Assembly: GCA_963921425.1 (NCBI GenBank)
Contig: OY992833.1
Coordinates: forward strand, 27,390,698-27,454,697
Length of the DNA: 64,000 nt
Source: Dryas octopetala
Taxonomy: Eukaryota; Streptophyta; Magnoliopsida; Rosales; Rosaceae
Direction: 5' to 3'
Part shown: positions 1 through 14,079 of the stretch, one piece after another
How the letters are laid out: every line of letters starts with the position of its first letter
Position numbering within the stretch: position 1 is the first letter of the stretch
The notes under the pieces: generated by a model
Seen by the model: the letters and a program-made list of their open reading frames with translations, nothing else
The model's database searches: none
Told to the model about the DNA's origin: nothing
Made by a program: the position numbers and the translations under genes

Positions 1-534
1 CAATGTTTGTCTTACCATTCTGATCGATCATCCTAACACACTATAACTAACCATGAAATTAAACATTCTTACCCTCGATCTCCTATAACTAATCACTGTG
101 AACAATAAAGTACTGCACCCCCCATCAATTTTAGCTTAAGCATGTTAATTAATTAAATTTGTCCAAAAATATTCTACTTAATCAACTTCGATCAATTTTT
201 CCCGTGGAGCTGAACAAGCCTTAGAGTGAAACTGTGCTATGATTAAAGAACATTTTTGCGTAAGTAAGTTTGGCCAACATATATCAATATATATGTGATT
301 TTGTTGTTCTGTTAAGGCATGCTAGCTAGTGTACGTATATATATATATATATATATATGTTACCGCTGGAGTAGGGTCATGTTACCATGTACGTTCAGTC
401 AAAACTATGGGTACTGCAAAGAGGTTCGAGAAACTTTGGCACATAATGCGTACAGGGAATTAATGCAGTTTGTAGTTGATCATACTAATTCTGCCACTTC
501 ATAATGTCACTAATTTTCCAATTATAAGCCCTAA

Positions 535-1137
535 GAGCATGTGCAATGATTGAGGTTAATAGGCAATTTAATACAAGCCTATTGACCTTCTTTTTCAATT
601 ATTGACTTGACTCAAGTTTGTTTTGTTGCAATGGTTTAAGTCAATAGCTATATATTTTTTAATATTTTTCGTATATTTTCTTACATATTAAAATTTATAC
701 TATTGAAATGATCTCAATGAGATCTTTAAAATGAGCCTAACATTTAATATGTTTTAATAATTTAAATTAATACTTAAATATAAATTTCTCTATTTTAGAT
801 TATAAACTATAGAATAACCCTATTAATAAAAAACCATAATTCATATAATAAAACATTGATACATTAATTCATATAATAAAACCATAATTTATGGCAAAAA
901 ATAAAAACATTGATACACCAAGTCACATCACACAATCTCTCTCCTCCTTTCACTTTTTCCCACAGTGGATCCCTCAACTTTTTTGGTGCAATACTAAATC
1001 AATTGGCAATTGGCAAGTTAAATTTTTGAACTATCAATTACCATTTCAATTCATCTATTGCCAATTAACACCCCATTACAAACAATTTTTGTTTCAAATT
1101 GTCAATAAATGCCAATTGATCACTATTGCACATGCTC
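535..1137. mobile_element. Tourist-like MITE (TAA target duplication)
   Basis: The ends are inverted copies: GAGCATGTGCAATGATTGA on the left and the complement of TCACTATTGCACATGCTC on the right. Both ends are flanked by TAA (532-534 and 1138-1140). A 3-bp TAA/TTA duplication and a short AT-rich 603-bp body without a transposase fit a non-autonomous PIF/Harbinger (Tourist) element. The open frame inside it looks like chance. Superfamily assignment rests on the duplication length and end sequence only. Confidence 0.7.
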
Positions 1138-1455
1138 TAAGGCCCAACCTAGCTACCATTATTAATTCACAATGCACATCACAAGCAAGAAAAAGTTACT
1201 TGCTGCCAACTGATCGAGACCATGCATCCATGTCATTTATATAAAATGCTTGCTGAAATATTAATTGCATTATTATATCTATAAATTCACTGCATACTGG
1301 AACAGTACTTGTACACACAGAGACACATACATAACATAAGCTAGTGTGTACAGTGTACTTTCCTTATAGATCTCACTATCTCAGCAGTCTCAGTTACAAA
1401 TTTCAGAATATATACAGATTAAAAGAAAAAAGTGTAATACTGCAACTTAAGCTTT

Positions 1456-1458
<3 letters not shown>

Positions 1459-1489
<31 letters not shown>
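1459..1489. repeat. CT microsatellite
   Basis: Uninterrupted CT dinucleotide run in the intergenic region; a likely polymorphic marker with no coding role seen. Confidence 0.9.
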
Positions 1490-1491
<2 letters not shown>

Positions 1492-1768
1492 GTAATCTGT
1501 ATACAACATGATGACCAAAAGGAGCTTTCAGTGTGTTCATTTCCCCACCCTGACACCAAGGAAATTTGACAGACCATTATACTGTCCCTTTGACCGTCCT
1601 TTTTTACAAGAACACATACACAATGTAGTAAATGTGTGATTTACAGGCCGGATAACCAACATTTGTCACCTTCATTGCTAGCCTTGATAGTGACACACAC
1701 ATTGCTACCTCCATAATTTTCTCTTTGGATTCTTAGTCCCAAGCCAACCCCATCTATGTCTCTATATG

Positions 1769-1771
<3 letters not shown>

Positions 1772-1803
<32 letters not shown>
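1772..1803. repeat. GA microsatellite
   Basis: Uninterrupted GA dinucleotide run in the intergenic region. Confidence 0.9.
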
Positions 1804-1806
<3 letters not shown>

Positions 1807-4642
1807 TATAAATGGGTTCTGTTAATATTTTTGAAGTTTTGGGGTCTTATAATGCATGAATTTACTATCCCTTACACAGAGAGCTAGTGAATTAAATATA
1901 TTAAATTTGGGGACAAGGTCTGATGGCAGTGATGTAAGCAAAAGGAGTGTGTTTTGGGGCAACAATTAATTGAATGAGCCTTGGATTTTATTGGTGGTGG
2001 TGATGCTTCAGCTGGTGTATGTACATATTATATATTTGGCGTTTACTTATTTTTAAATAAGTCTTCCAAGAATTGATATGAAGGGTGGAAATGAAGAAGT
2101 TGGGTATGGAAGGAAAGAAGGGCACAAGATAGTAGTGTTGGTCAAGATTGCTGGTGTTGAAAAATGTCCCATCCCTTTCTCCCATTAAGAATAGGAAGGT
2201 TATCTCTCTGCTCTTCCCATCCTTCTCAGCCTCCCCCATTTTTTATATTTAAATCCTTCAAATATGATGGTGAACCAAAAAGAATTAATTAAGAAATTTG
2301 TGGGTATAAGTATAATGTGCCTTTGTTGATATGTATAGCAATAATCAGACAATAAGAGACAGTATCTAGTAATGCACACTCCAAAGCAGGCAGGCATATA
2401 TATGACCTCTCGGAGTCGATCTCTCCCTCTCCACCACACAATTTTAGCCTATTATTCTATGAGAAAGGTTGGTATAGGATCAAAGAATGATCGACATGGG
2501 AAATGGAATCAAAGTAATTTGATATTGTTTGGAATATTTGATATTGTATTATATTAGTGTTTATATATATGATGGGTAGGGCGGTAGATTGCCATTTTTG
2601 TCTTACAGAAACAGAAACACTAACTAGCCCTCAGCTGTTTTGGTTTTGTTAGAAGGGGTTGTTATTAGGTATCTGTGATGTCCAAAACTCTAAATTTCAG
2701 TGTTTCTTGGAGTGATAAAATGTCTTATCCACTTAACAAAATGATTTGTTTTCACATTGATATTATATAAAATATTGGAATCCACACTTCCTAACATGCA
2801 TGTGTCACAATAAGGTGGGTTTAATTTATTTCTTTTTGTTTTCTGCAGAACCAATTAATACATGATAACTATTTGTTTCATTTAGTTAAATGCATTAATT
2901 TAGGAAAATTATATGATTAGAAAGGAGTTGTATGTATGAAACCATTGAAGCCAAGTGCGTATAAAGCAGAGAGAGGCATAAAATCCAGAGGAGAAAAAAG
3001 TCCAAGTAGGGTTGTGCATATGAGGGAAGTTGGTCAAATGCATAAAAATATATACTGCGAATTCTTTCTCCTAACATAGAAAAACGCCAAGGCATCACGT
3101 GAAGGCATTGCTAGTCACAATTTTGGCCTAGCAAAAGCTTGTGTACAGCGTACTCATCCATAACCAAAAGGAAATTAAAAGAAGAGATTAAAGAAAGATA
3201 TCCCTTTCTGGGTACCTTTTGTAACCTTTCAATTGCTGTAAAATTGGGGTTGTCTTTCTTTTTTTTGGCCATGAGTCTGTTTTTCAAAGACTCAAAATAT
3301 TCTTGGCTCCCACCCACACCAACTTTTACATATCATCAATGTAGCAAAAAGCCCCCCATACATAGTACCTAAATGTGGCTGTAACTCAAACCTGCAACGA
3401 AAAATGGGAAGATGCCCTTTCAATCTTGGCCGTCCATCAGACCAAAAAAACCTTGTATACAGTCGTGGTATGCAATCCCTCTCTCATATGTCAATCGTGT
3501 AACCAGTTTGGTAAGAATGAAGTTGTATACAACGATTGTATATAAGACGGACCAAAATTCAGTTGATATATATAATCTAAGGAATATATAGATATTAAGC
3601 ATGCATGTACACGCACTGATAAGAAAAATGGTAGAAGAGCTTGCACATGGTAGTTTTTATGTTCAATATCCCTGTTCTTAAAGCCATGGAAAGATAACCA
3701 TTTTTTGCTCAGGTACTTGGAAACAATGGAAAATGATTTTTATCATACACTCTCAAGCTTAGTCAATCTAGTGGACGACCCACATGAGAATCCACTTAAT
3801 GCCCTTATTGTGAATGCAGATGTTCAACACGTACATAATTCAATCTTTGAGGCTAGTAAAGATTTTGCCAGACGCTCCCTCTTCATCAACAATATCCCTT
3901 TCACTATCATCAATATATCCATCATCATCATAAATAAAGTGGACTTGGACAACCAAGTCACAACTAGTATCATATCATATGTATATACTACTGGTCCACT
4001 TATAAGCTGTAATCAATGATATGATGTGCTCTAAGGGTTAATAATTAATTGCTTATATCATTTGTTTCATTATCCACTTTAAACATATCTATGCCATCCC
4101 ATCAATTATTAATAGGTAACTAGCTCTTTGTCAATATCATGTGGGACAGGTCCCAAAAATGGGGTTGAGTTTGGAGACCAAAACACTATCTTAGAGCTTA
4201 AGTTGGAGATTAGCTGACATATATAATATGGTTTGGTTGGTGGCCGGAAACATCAAACATATGCGTGCAGAATGTTCTTTATATATATATATACTTTGTA
4301 ATATGGAATTAGATATTGGCAATTAGATTATGTTAATGATTAGATGTGCATTAATTATTAGTTCTTTTACATAGAAGCTAGTAAGGTGACAGATCATGAG
4401 ATACATGGCATGATTGCCCCCAGTTGAGTGGGGTTAAAGGGAGGCTTGGATGATGTTAGCTTCTTTGGCTAACAGAAGATTGAAAGGGACTAACAATCAT
4501 AGAGAGATGGAATAGGCATCTAAAGCTCTGTAGTTGACGACAACATGACTAAGATATGTGGGGTTACAAGGAGATAGGGACTTGATCTAATCACACAGAA
4601 AGTGCCTCCCCATCCCCTTTTTCTTCTGAATCACCATCAAAA

Positions 4643-4644
<2 letters not shown>

Positions 4645-4693
<49 letters not shown>
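4645..4693. repeat. CT microsatellite
   Basis: About 24 CT units in the intergenic region, followed directly by a short unique stretch. Confidence 0.9.
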
Positions 4694-4696
<3 letters not shown>

Positions 4697-7600
4697 GATC
4701 TGCGCGCAGAGAGACAATTAACAAATCAAAGATAACCTTCCTAGCTATGCTACATGTGTCACATTTATTAAAAAATTATATATGTTGAGAGTAAGAATCT
4801 CGCATTGCGAAATTGAGGCTTTGCACTCATTATCAATTGATTTTAGATTATACTTAATTACATAAAAAAAAAGTACATAGGTTGAGAAATTAATGTGGTC
4901 AATGATGTGTTACAAATACAGTGTTGTTCTTTTTATTTTCTCACTTGAGATCGGTTTTACCAAGTGATTACATGTCAAAAAGCTGTTCTACTACCTTGGT
5001 CTTTTGATTGATATTGTTATTATTGACTTGGAAACTCTCTTTACAGTTGGCATGACAGATGAGGGCATGGCCATGGTGTAAGTGAGATGCTCCTTGTTCT
5101 CTACTTCAAAAAGAAGTAAGATATAATTGTTGGGGTACATTATACAGTAACAGAGGCATGGATTTTTTAGGGTAAGTAGTGTTCATACTTGGTCGGTTCG
5201 AAATGGTTAGATGTTAACAAAAGTACTTAGTCCGATTCGAAATATATTAGTCTGTAGATTTCATAATCCAAAACAGTTTCAGTTAGGATTACAATCCAAT
5301 TCAATGTGGATTGAATTGAAATTTACCAAACAAAGAAGCATCATACTATACTTGCATGAGATATATACCAAGAAAAAGAAAAACATGATAAATGTTTACA
5401 ATAGTTATAGTAGCTTGAGTTGAGTTGGAGTAGGTGCCTGAACTCTGAAGAGTGAAGATGCTTATCCTATTAGGCCGCTAAGTTTGTGGGCCATGGACCA
5501 AAGCAAATATGACCCCACATCCTCCCAAGTCCCAACAATCCCCATTCTAGATTGTCCAGGTTCATGGCCCCATTCTCTGGACTATAATGCTAAATGCTGG
5601 GTAGGTAACAGCCAAGCACTTGCAATTTTCTGAGACTTGAGTAAAAATTTTGAATCCCAAAATCTGTCCAACAATTATGAAGAGTTTTACAAAATTTCAT
5701 TGCAAATGCATTAAACTACGATCATTCTTGTTTCACAGCAAGATAGATACTTTTTATTTTTGTTGCTACTGCATGTCTGAGCAAACAAAAAAAAAAACAC
5801 AAAGTTTTCGCACTGGCTTTCATGAGAACACAAGATTTAATAAGAAAAATGGGAAGCCAGTGATATGCCACTATCAAGTATCAAAGTCTTAGTCTCTTAG
5901 AGAGAGGGAGAGAGGGACCCACCACATATTCTCTCCCTTTGAAGCTTTTCTCTTCTTTCTTTGCATGAGTCAGTGAAGGAAAAGAGGGAGGGAAGGTACA
6001 ATTGGTACTAGCAGCCAATGGGTTGCACTGAGTTGTCCTTCTCCGTCCCTCTGCAAGTGCTTGCGGGTGGTAGATCAACGTGTCCTTTGCCTTTTCAAAG
6101 GACACTACCTATTACTGATAATGCAGCGCCTAGCCGGTACACCAAAGATAAGAATACCACAACTAAATCAAACAATTTAAACACTTTATTCATTCTCCTA
6201 ATTCACCATCATCAACAATCTAAACATTTTATCGTCTTCTTCATTGCACAGCATGTGACTTCCACGTGTTTAGACGGATCTTTGACTTGTGGAACACTGT
6301 TATTAAAGTTGGAAAATCATTGGACCTATAATTAATAAGTTTATAGTTAGGCATAGCGAATGGATTGAATATATCGTGCATCTTATTCCTCATCTTCTTT
6401 GCCTCACAGAGAAGTTTTTTTTGGATAAAAAAGATGTCTATCTTTTACCAACTTTGCCTATATTTAAACACCTAGCCTTATGTCCTTGTCTCATTTTTAT
6501 GCTAGCTGTCTATTTTCTTTTCCATTTTCTGGGTAGACAGGGACTATGTCAAGGAATTACAGATCTTAATTTTGGCAATCTTATATCAGACTAATATCAA
6601 TGACAGCTGCATAAATCAGCTCCATAACAACTTTTGTGTGTGTGTGGAAGTTAATTGTACGCATGCATTAGAGTCAAATGGAGGGCCGGAGGCATAATTC
6701 ATGTAGCTTTTTCTCTCCACAGGTATATGCTTCCTCCAATTGTTTTATGTGAACATTGACATCCCCATATCATCATTGATTCAATATAGTGCAAGTTATG
6801 AGCACCACCTGAAATCCAAGCATGAAAAGTGTGTAATTTAATGCCTATATATGTTATTAGCATTTGTTTGTTATGAGTTCATCTCATTCGATGTAACAAA
6901 AAATTAGACCATGATATTTATTAAGATTATAACCTTAATTAAGAAGAGCTAGAGAAGCAGTAATGAAGTGTGGTGGTTTTTCCCCGATAACCCATTAGAG
7001 AGCAGGAGTAGCAGAAATGCCCGATCGATGGAATGTCAGTCAAAGCCTCAAAGGAGTCCAGGACCACCTTCAAACAGATGGAGCTAACAACTATATGTGT
7101 ATTGGTCCATTGCCGGCCTAATTAAGCTCGACTGATATGCATGCACATGGCTAGGTTCAAATTTCAATACATAAAGGACTGCCTAAGCTGCATTCCTAGC
7201 GTGATTCATATTCATATAGATCCTCGCTTGCTGCTTGTCTTTTACTGCAGTTGCGTCTGGGATGTGAAGGAATTTGGGACTACTGTATATGTGGACATAT
7301 GATTGTAGCTTAATAGGAGTGCATGGGCTTGTCTCATGGGCCACTCTTGGTTTTTGGGTTTTTTGAGGGGTCTTATGGGTCGCTCTAGGCCCGATATCTC
7401 AGTTAAACTAAGGCCTTTTGGGTTTTATGCTGTGATATAGACAAGACCAAGAAATGGAAATTGGCGAAGTTATAATGTCTTTTGGGTTACATTGGGCCAG
7501 AGGAAGAGAACATGGCCCCATAAAACACTTCATATAACATCATTGAATTGATAAAAATCTGCGACATACTGTGTCACATCTCAAAGCCTTTATTGTACTA

Positions 7601-7783
7601 TTTTCACTAGCCAATGAAAGTAACCAGTCAATGTCATTAATTAGAATCATTATTCTCAACCTCATATATTATCCTACCAAGAAAGTCAATGTCACAGTTG
7701 TCTCCACAGTGATGAAGAATAGAATTTAGCTGTTTGGGCAGGGTGATCGACAAGCATGATGAATAGAGTACACAAAAAAGAGA

Positions 7784-9315
7784 ATGTGGGGTTCAGGATC
7801 AGTAACAGCGATCATGGTGGTGGTGGAGTGTTTGGATGTGGGCGTGAACATCTTGAGCAAAGCAGCAATGAGGAGTGGGATGAGTGACTTTGTCTTTGTG
7901 GTCTACGCAAATGCCCTCGGCTTCTTCTTCTTGCTTCCTTCTTCCTTCATCTTCTACAGGTTCACTTACTCTCATCCAATTACCCGTATACTGTTTTTTT
8001 TTTCTTTCTAATTAATAAACTTATTCAATATTTCATTTCTGCAGAAGGACTCTTCCTCCACTCAAATTCCCCATCATCTGTAAATTGTTGGTTATTAGCT
8101 TACTGAGGTTCCAAGTTTAATTATTCAGCTGTGCTTAATTCTCTACATGCATATGTTTGATTTTGCCTAATCATATGTAAATTAATTGTTTGTTGTTGGG
8201 TTGGTTCAAGTTGTGTTTGTCAGCTGCTAAAGTTTATTGGGATAGACTATGGCTCTCCAACTTTGGCCTCTGCAATGGTTGATCTCATGCCGGCTTTTAC
8301 CTTCATTCTTGCTGTCATCACCAGGTGCATATCCTTTCCTCTATGCTATATAGTATATATGCATTAAATTATTTTTATTGTCCCAACATTTTTGTAATTC
8401 GTATATATGTTTGTTTAATTAGGATGGAAATTCTTGATTTGAGAATTGCCAGTAGTCAGGCCAAGTGTATAGGCACCGTGGTATCAATCTCAGGGGCACT
8501 AATTGTGACCTTATATAAAGGCATACCACTCATAAGACCCGATCCATCGCCAAAGAATAATCTGCAGCTTTTTGTATCCTCCCAAACAAACTGGCTCATT
8601 GGAGGCATTGTGCTTGCATGTCAGAGCTTTCTTCTAGCACTTATGCATATTGTAGAGGTGAAAACAAAAAACTTTATAAATCTTGTTCTGATATAAAAAA
8701 ATTACCACCTCTTCATGCCCAACTTGCATCATTAATTAACTTCATGTTTGTTTTGGTTTGTTAATTTATCTCCAGACTTGGGTTATTAGGGACTACCCTG
8801 AAGTTCTGATGGTCACATTCCTTCGTAGCATCTTTATCACCATGCTATCTGCTGCAATTTCTCTGATTGCGGAGAAAGGACCGAATGCTTGGCGACTAAA
8901 GCCTGACATAGAGTTAATAGCTATTGGGTATTATGTGAGCATATATTACAGATCATTAGCTTAGTTAGCTTTGATTGATGATGAACTACTTGATGTGCTG
9001 CTTGATTTGTAAATGTAGGCAGCTTTTGAAGTAATAATAAGGAGTGGTATTCATATATGGGCACTGAGAAAGGAGGGACCTGTTTATGTTGCCATGTTTA
9101 AGCCACTTGGGATAGTCATCGCACTTGTCATTGGGGTCACATTTCTTGGGGATACTCTCTACCTCGGAAGGTTGTTGGGAGCTGGTATAATAGCAGTTGG
9201 GTTCTATACTGTGATTTGGGGACAAGCACAAGAAGATAAGAAAGCTCAAAATCATCAAATGGGAAGCTTGGGGTCATGTTCTGATTGTTCTCAAACAAAG
9301 CCTCTTTTGAATTAG
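7784..9315 (+). CDS. WAT1-related (UMAMIT) transporter, copy A
   Basis: Encodes a predicted 347-residue EamA/DMT-fold membrane transporter of the plant WAT1/UMAMIT family. Studied members move amino acids or auxin across plasma membrane or tonoplast; the substrate here is unknown. Exons read by eye: 7784-7959, 8045-8107, 8211-8324, 8423-8657, 8776-8934, 9019-9315. Family landmarks are [20 protein letters not shown] near the N-terminus, [20 protein letters not shown], the second-repeat start [10 protein letters not shown], and [20 protein letters not shown]. The C-terminus has the usual charged cytoplasmic tail ending KPLLN. Exon 3 needs the acceptor after TTCAAG at 8210; the next AG downstream gives an immediate stop. 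Unlike its neighbours, the last two exons are fused at 9174, a precise intron loss. First of a head-to-tail array. Confidence 0.9.
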
Positions 9316-10533
9316 CCACAACCTTTCATTTGGAAGTAGGAGACATGTCACTGTCAGTCCGTCATTCACAGTACACTAATTTGGATGGTTGTCAAAGTCT
9401 TGTAAGATGCTAGTCATTGTAACGTAGTCTTACCAAAAACTTGGTTTACACGTATATGGAATATGGATAAGGAGTTTGAACTTGTGATAAAGTTGGTTGA
9501 ACTCATTCATGGTACTCTTTTCATTTACTTGGGAGTGTCCTACTTTGAATTTTAATGGATTTTAAAAATCTAACGAAATCTAGATATCTTCAATTATGAT
9601 TTTTCAATTAAGATTTTAATGAATTTTCAAAGAAATTAAAGTGTCCCTAATTCAAATTTTAATGAATTCTAATTAAATTTAAATGTCTTAAAAAATTTAT
9701 AAATTTTATTAAGTGATAAATTTTAATAGATTTGAATAAATTTTTTACATATAACAAATTCTACGAGAATTCTAACCAATTACTTTAAATTTTGATGAAT
9801 TCTATGAATTTCAAAATTCATTAAAATCTAAGTTGAGGACACTCTATGTTTTATTGTTATTAAAAAAAAGGAAAAAAATGACTCTGAATGGTTCAATTAT
9901 CTACCCCAATCGAAATTGAACCATAACTTCATTTTGAGGGAGATATGTCACCTTCCAAAAAATATGTAGGTCATGAAGAATAAATTCATCATTTGACATC
10001 TTCCAGTGGTTAAACTTTTTTCTTTGTTTTTTGTGTGTTGCTTTTAGGTTTATTCTCTTAGCGAAAAACAAAATTCTCAGTGATCAATTTAAACTTACAG
10101 AGGTGGATCCTCTCTCATTTTTCTGTCTTTCTCCTCTTCTCTCGTGTCAACATAATATTACATGCAATTGTTATTTTTTATTTAAAAAATTATTTAAAAC
10201 AAGAAAGTTTTTTAATCATATTTCAACTCTGAATTAACTTGAATAATAAAAATAAGAAAAAAAAAAACAAAAACCTTGTCCCTTTGGCCTTTGCTCAGTT
10301 TTGGATTAGGATTTATGTATGTTTAATTGAGAATCCAGGACCTATACTTTTTTTATTTTTGGCCATGGATCAGGATTCAGGACCTAAACTTAAATGGAAC
10401 ATGATATGATGTATCCAAGGTACTTTTCTAGCGTAGCATGTTATCTATAAAAAAGTATGACCAAGACCAGTGGGGCAAATTTGACTTTATTATAAAAATC
10501 TTCTGAGCCCAGGACACATACACATGCACAAAA
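9316..10533. other. Intergenic spacer between WAT1 copies A and B
   Basis: About 1.2 kb of AT-rich DNA. It contains the 3' end of copy A, an inverted-repeat element at 9533-9844, and the promoter and leader of copy B, which ends in a GA run next to the start codon. No gene seen. Confidence 0.7.
9533..9844. mobile_element. MITE-like inverted-repeat element
   Basis: The ends GAGTGTCCTACTTTGAATTT and, inverted, GAGTGTCCTCAACTTAGATT begin arms of about 37 bp enclosing a very AT-rich 312-bp body that repeats AATTTTAATGAATT-like phrases. No coding capacity. I could not define a target-site duplication, so the superfamily is open. Confidence 0.55.
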
Positions 10534-10563
10534 GTGTTTGCGCGTGAGAGAGAGAGAGAGAGA

Positions 10564-13075
10564 ATGGAGAATTTAGTGGCGTTTGGTGGGATGGTGCTGG
10601 CGATTCTGATTCAAGCAGGAAGTATGATAGTAAACAAAGCAGCGATGACGAAAGGGAGCAACAAATACATAATGGTTGTCTATGCTAATGCTCTCTCCTC
10701 CCTCATTCTTCTCCCTTCTGCCTTCATCTTCATCTTCAACAGGTAACTCAGGCCTGCATCTTAATTAATTCCTTAACTAATTACGTACTTTCTTAATTAA
10801 TCTCCCTCATATATACATGCAACCAATTAATATATGGTCTTCATATGAATTCATTGGCTGCAGATCCTCATACCGCCCTCCGCTTACATTCTCCATACTC
10901 TGCAGATTCTTCTTGCTTGCCCTCTTTGGGTTGGTAATTAATCACTAATTACCATACATACACCATACATGCAGTTCTCTACATATACACGTACACATAC
11001 ACTTACTTCTCAATTTCTAAAAAAAAAAAAAAAAATTAACAACTCAATTTATATACTTCATATGCACAGATGTTCAGCGCAGATATTTTCATATGTTGGT
11101 ATAGACTACAGCTCTCCCACGCTCGGCACCGCCATGCTTAACCTCATCCCAGCCTTTACTTTCATACTTGCAGTCATTTTCAGGTTCTAATTATTAATTT
11201 CTCTGCTTTGAATTATATATGTAGGACCCCCACCCAGTAAGCTAGCCAATATATATGCCAATAGCAAGTGCCTAATTCTTAATTAATAATTCACGTCATT
11301 ATCGTACGTACCTAACCTAATAGTCCACAACCATCCAGATGAAACAATTATTTTTCTTTAAGTTCATTTCTTATTTATAATTATAACCAGTTAGACTGGG
11401 TTTTATATAATTGTACATGAGTCGCTGAGGAGGACCATGAAGTTCAAGAAGCATGCGGGTCCCTAATCCCTACATTAGTCACGCTAAAAGCCTCTTGACG
11501 AGGTCAAGCTTTCATTACATGTATACTGAAAAACAAGTTTTGGAAAAGGACTTGCTTCAATTCAGCTTTTATCTAATTACAATTACATGCATATATTCTT
11601 CAAATGGATCGATTAAATTAATGGGTGGTTAATTTATAACTTATATATTAATTAGGATGGAAACTGTTTGCTGGAGAAGCTCAAGCAGCCAAGCCAAAGT
11701 TGTAGGAACCATAGTATCAATTACTGGGGCATTTGTTGTCACATTCTACAAAGGTCCACTATTAATCAATATCATATTAAGTACTCCTAATTCACTCAAT
11801 AATCAACTTCTTTCCTCATCACAATCCAACTGGATTCTTGGAGGCTTTTTTCTTGCAGCTGACTCTTTATCCAGTTCTCTTTGGTACATTGTACAGGTAA
11901 TTACTAATTAGGCCTATTTTTCAATTACCCTTTCTAGCTAGCTGCCTAGAGCTCATGAAAGTACTTAATTTAATTAATTCCAAATTAATAACCTTTGCAG
12001 GCATCTCCCCATCATAACAAGTACCCAGTTCTCTTCACAGTCTTTTTTCAATCCTTATTCTCAACCATTCAGTCTGCAGTATTTACTTTAATTGCAATTA
12101 AAGATGCAACTGCTTGGGAGCTAAGACTGGATTCTGGGCTCATTGCTATTTTATACACAGTACGTAATGTTGTTCCCTTGAAATTAATGTTCATTTTGAA
12201 CTTCTAAGACAAATTTTTCATAATTAAGTAGCACTATACTGGTAGCTAGCTAGGTGCAATTAAATAAATTGATTTCTATGATGGATGATATATGTATAGG
12301 GAATTGTTGCAACCGTGCTACGTTACAGTTTATTGACTTGGTGCGTGTGGAAGGCTGGAGCTCTTTATTGTTCTATGTTCAAACCTCTAGCAATCATTTT
12401 TGGTGTCATCATGAGTCTCATCTTTTTGGGAGATCCAATCCATCTTGGAAGGTATAATTTATATTCCTTCCTCCATATTAATTTGTTTCAACTTTTTAAT
12501 GCGTACTATTCATGTATTTGTTATAATAAGGTTTTTTCTTGTGGGGAATTCAAATGTTTTGAAAAAACGTTCGAACGCTCACACACATCTCACATTAATC
12601 TTGCATTTTGCATCTCGCATCAAAGAAATTTTTTGTCATAATTAACTTGTCACTGTCATTAATTTCTATGTGGAGGGTACCTCTCTCTCTGTCTCTATTA
12701 ATATGATTATGCCAAAAAAGTGATTATTTAAACCTTGTGGTTAAGAGATCATCTTCATTGGTTGAATCATTGAAAGTAGTGAGAGGTACAGGTGGTTGCA
12801 TGAATAAGTGTTTTGGCTTGTTATAAATTAAGAAAGAATTGTTATTAAGCAAATTAATGATAATTTTAGAAGAATTTTGCAGCTTGGTTGGTGCAGCTGT
12901 AATTGTTAGTGGATTTTATGGGGTGATGTGGGGAAAGGCCAAAGAAGAGAAGCTGGTAGAAGATGGTGAAGCTAAGACAGGGCATTGGGAATCGTTAGAT
13001 CAAAATAAGGTGCCTCTGCTGCTGCAAAACAAGGGACAAGAGAAGCACAACTGCTCTAGTATCCTATGTAGATAA
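10564..13075 (+). CDS. WAT1-related (UMAMIT) transporter, copy B
   Basis: Predicted 367-residue EamA-fold transporter, same family as copy A; substrate unknown. Exons: 10564-10742, 10864-10929, 11070-11183, 11656-11896, 12001-12159, 12300-12451, 12883-13075, all GT-AG, with intron phases 2,2,2,0,0,2 as in copies D and E. Landmarks are [74 protein letters not shown] and MFKPLAIIFGVIMSLIFLGD. The start at 10564 is preferred because upstream in-frame codons at 10534 only translate the GA-rich leader (MFARERERER). Copy C, just downstream, duplicates exons 4-7 of this gene, so an alternative 3' half could be spliced to exons 1-3. Confidence 0.9.
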
Positions 13076-13400
13076 CACCGTAGAATCGTAGACCCTGTCC
13101 TGTGTTGTTTTTGTACACAAAGCCGATGCAAATGGCCTAGTGCTTCTTAATTAATTAATAATTAAATGGCCTAGCTACAAACATGCACCATGCAAGAAAC
13201 AGTTACTTTGAGATATATTAGTTATAAATTAACTCTCTTAAATTAAGTTGATTTCTTATAACAAGTAGTTTTGGAAAGTTGACTTGTTCGTACAGCAGCT
13301 AGCTAGCTTGTATTAATTACACTCAAAACATATATACATATATAGATTATTTCATCAAATGGGTGCACACATGGCTTATAAGTTAAATATAAATTATTAG

Positions 13401-14044
13401 GATGGAAAATGTGCACTGGAAAACCCCAAGCAGCCAAGCCAAAGTTATGGGAACCATAGTATCAAGCACAGGAGCATTGGTTGTAACATTTTACAAAGGT
13501 CAACCAATCATACTAATGTCACCCAATAATCGACTTTTTTCCTCATCACAATCAAACTGGATTCTTGGAGGCCTTTTTGTTGCAGCCGAATCTTTCTCTA
13601 CTTCCCTATGGTACATTATGCAGGTAATATATACATACGTATTTATCTAGGGCCATTATTATTATTCAATTATCCTTAACTTCTAGCTAGCTAGAGCTCA
13701 TGAAACTAATTAAACAACAAATAATTAAGCAAATCGATCCTATACATTAATGAATTCCAAATTAATGAACCTTTGCAGGCGTCGACCCATAAGAAGAAGT
13801 ATCCAATTCTGTTCACAGTGTTTTTTCAATGCTTATTCGCGACAATTATGTCTGCAGTCTTTGCTTTAATTGCAATTAAAGATGCGACAGTTTGGAAGCT
13901 AAAACTGGATGCGGGGCTCATTGCTATTTTATACACTGTATGTAATGATAATTTTTAACTTCATTGAGCATGGAATCAATATTTTAAAGTTCTTAATTAA
14001 GATTAATTTTTCATGTATAATTTATTATTGATTTTGTATGATAT

Positions 14045-14079
<35 letters not shown>

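Larger units (their letters stand above)
1..7783. other. Intergenic region without a recognisable gene
   Basis: No open frame in this 7.8 kb resembles a protein family I know, and none joins to a neighbour through splice sites. The stretch is AT-rich. It holds a Tourist-like MITE (535-1137) and microsatellites: a CT run near 1459-1489, a GA run at 1772-1803 and a longer CT run near 4645-4693. The last few hundred bases would contain the promoter of the first WAT1-related gene. I saw no tRNA or known conserved microRNA signature, but reading by eye would miss divergent RNA genes. Confidence 0.6.

Noticed and set aside
891-1244. 117-residue open frame on the plus strand
   Set aside because: It runs across the right end of the Tourist-like MITE and has no family features; composition follows the AT-rich repeat.
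3705-4019. 104-residue plus-strand frame in the left intergenic region
   Set aside because: Its second half is low-complexity Ile/Asn repeats from AT-rich DNA; no homologue comes to mind.
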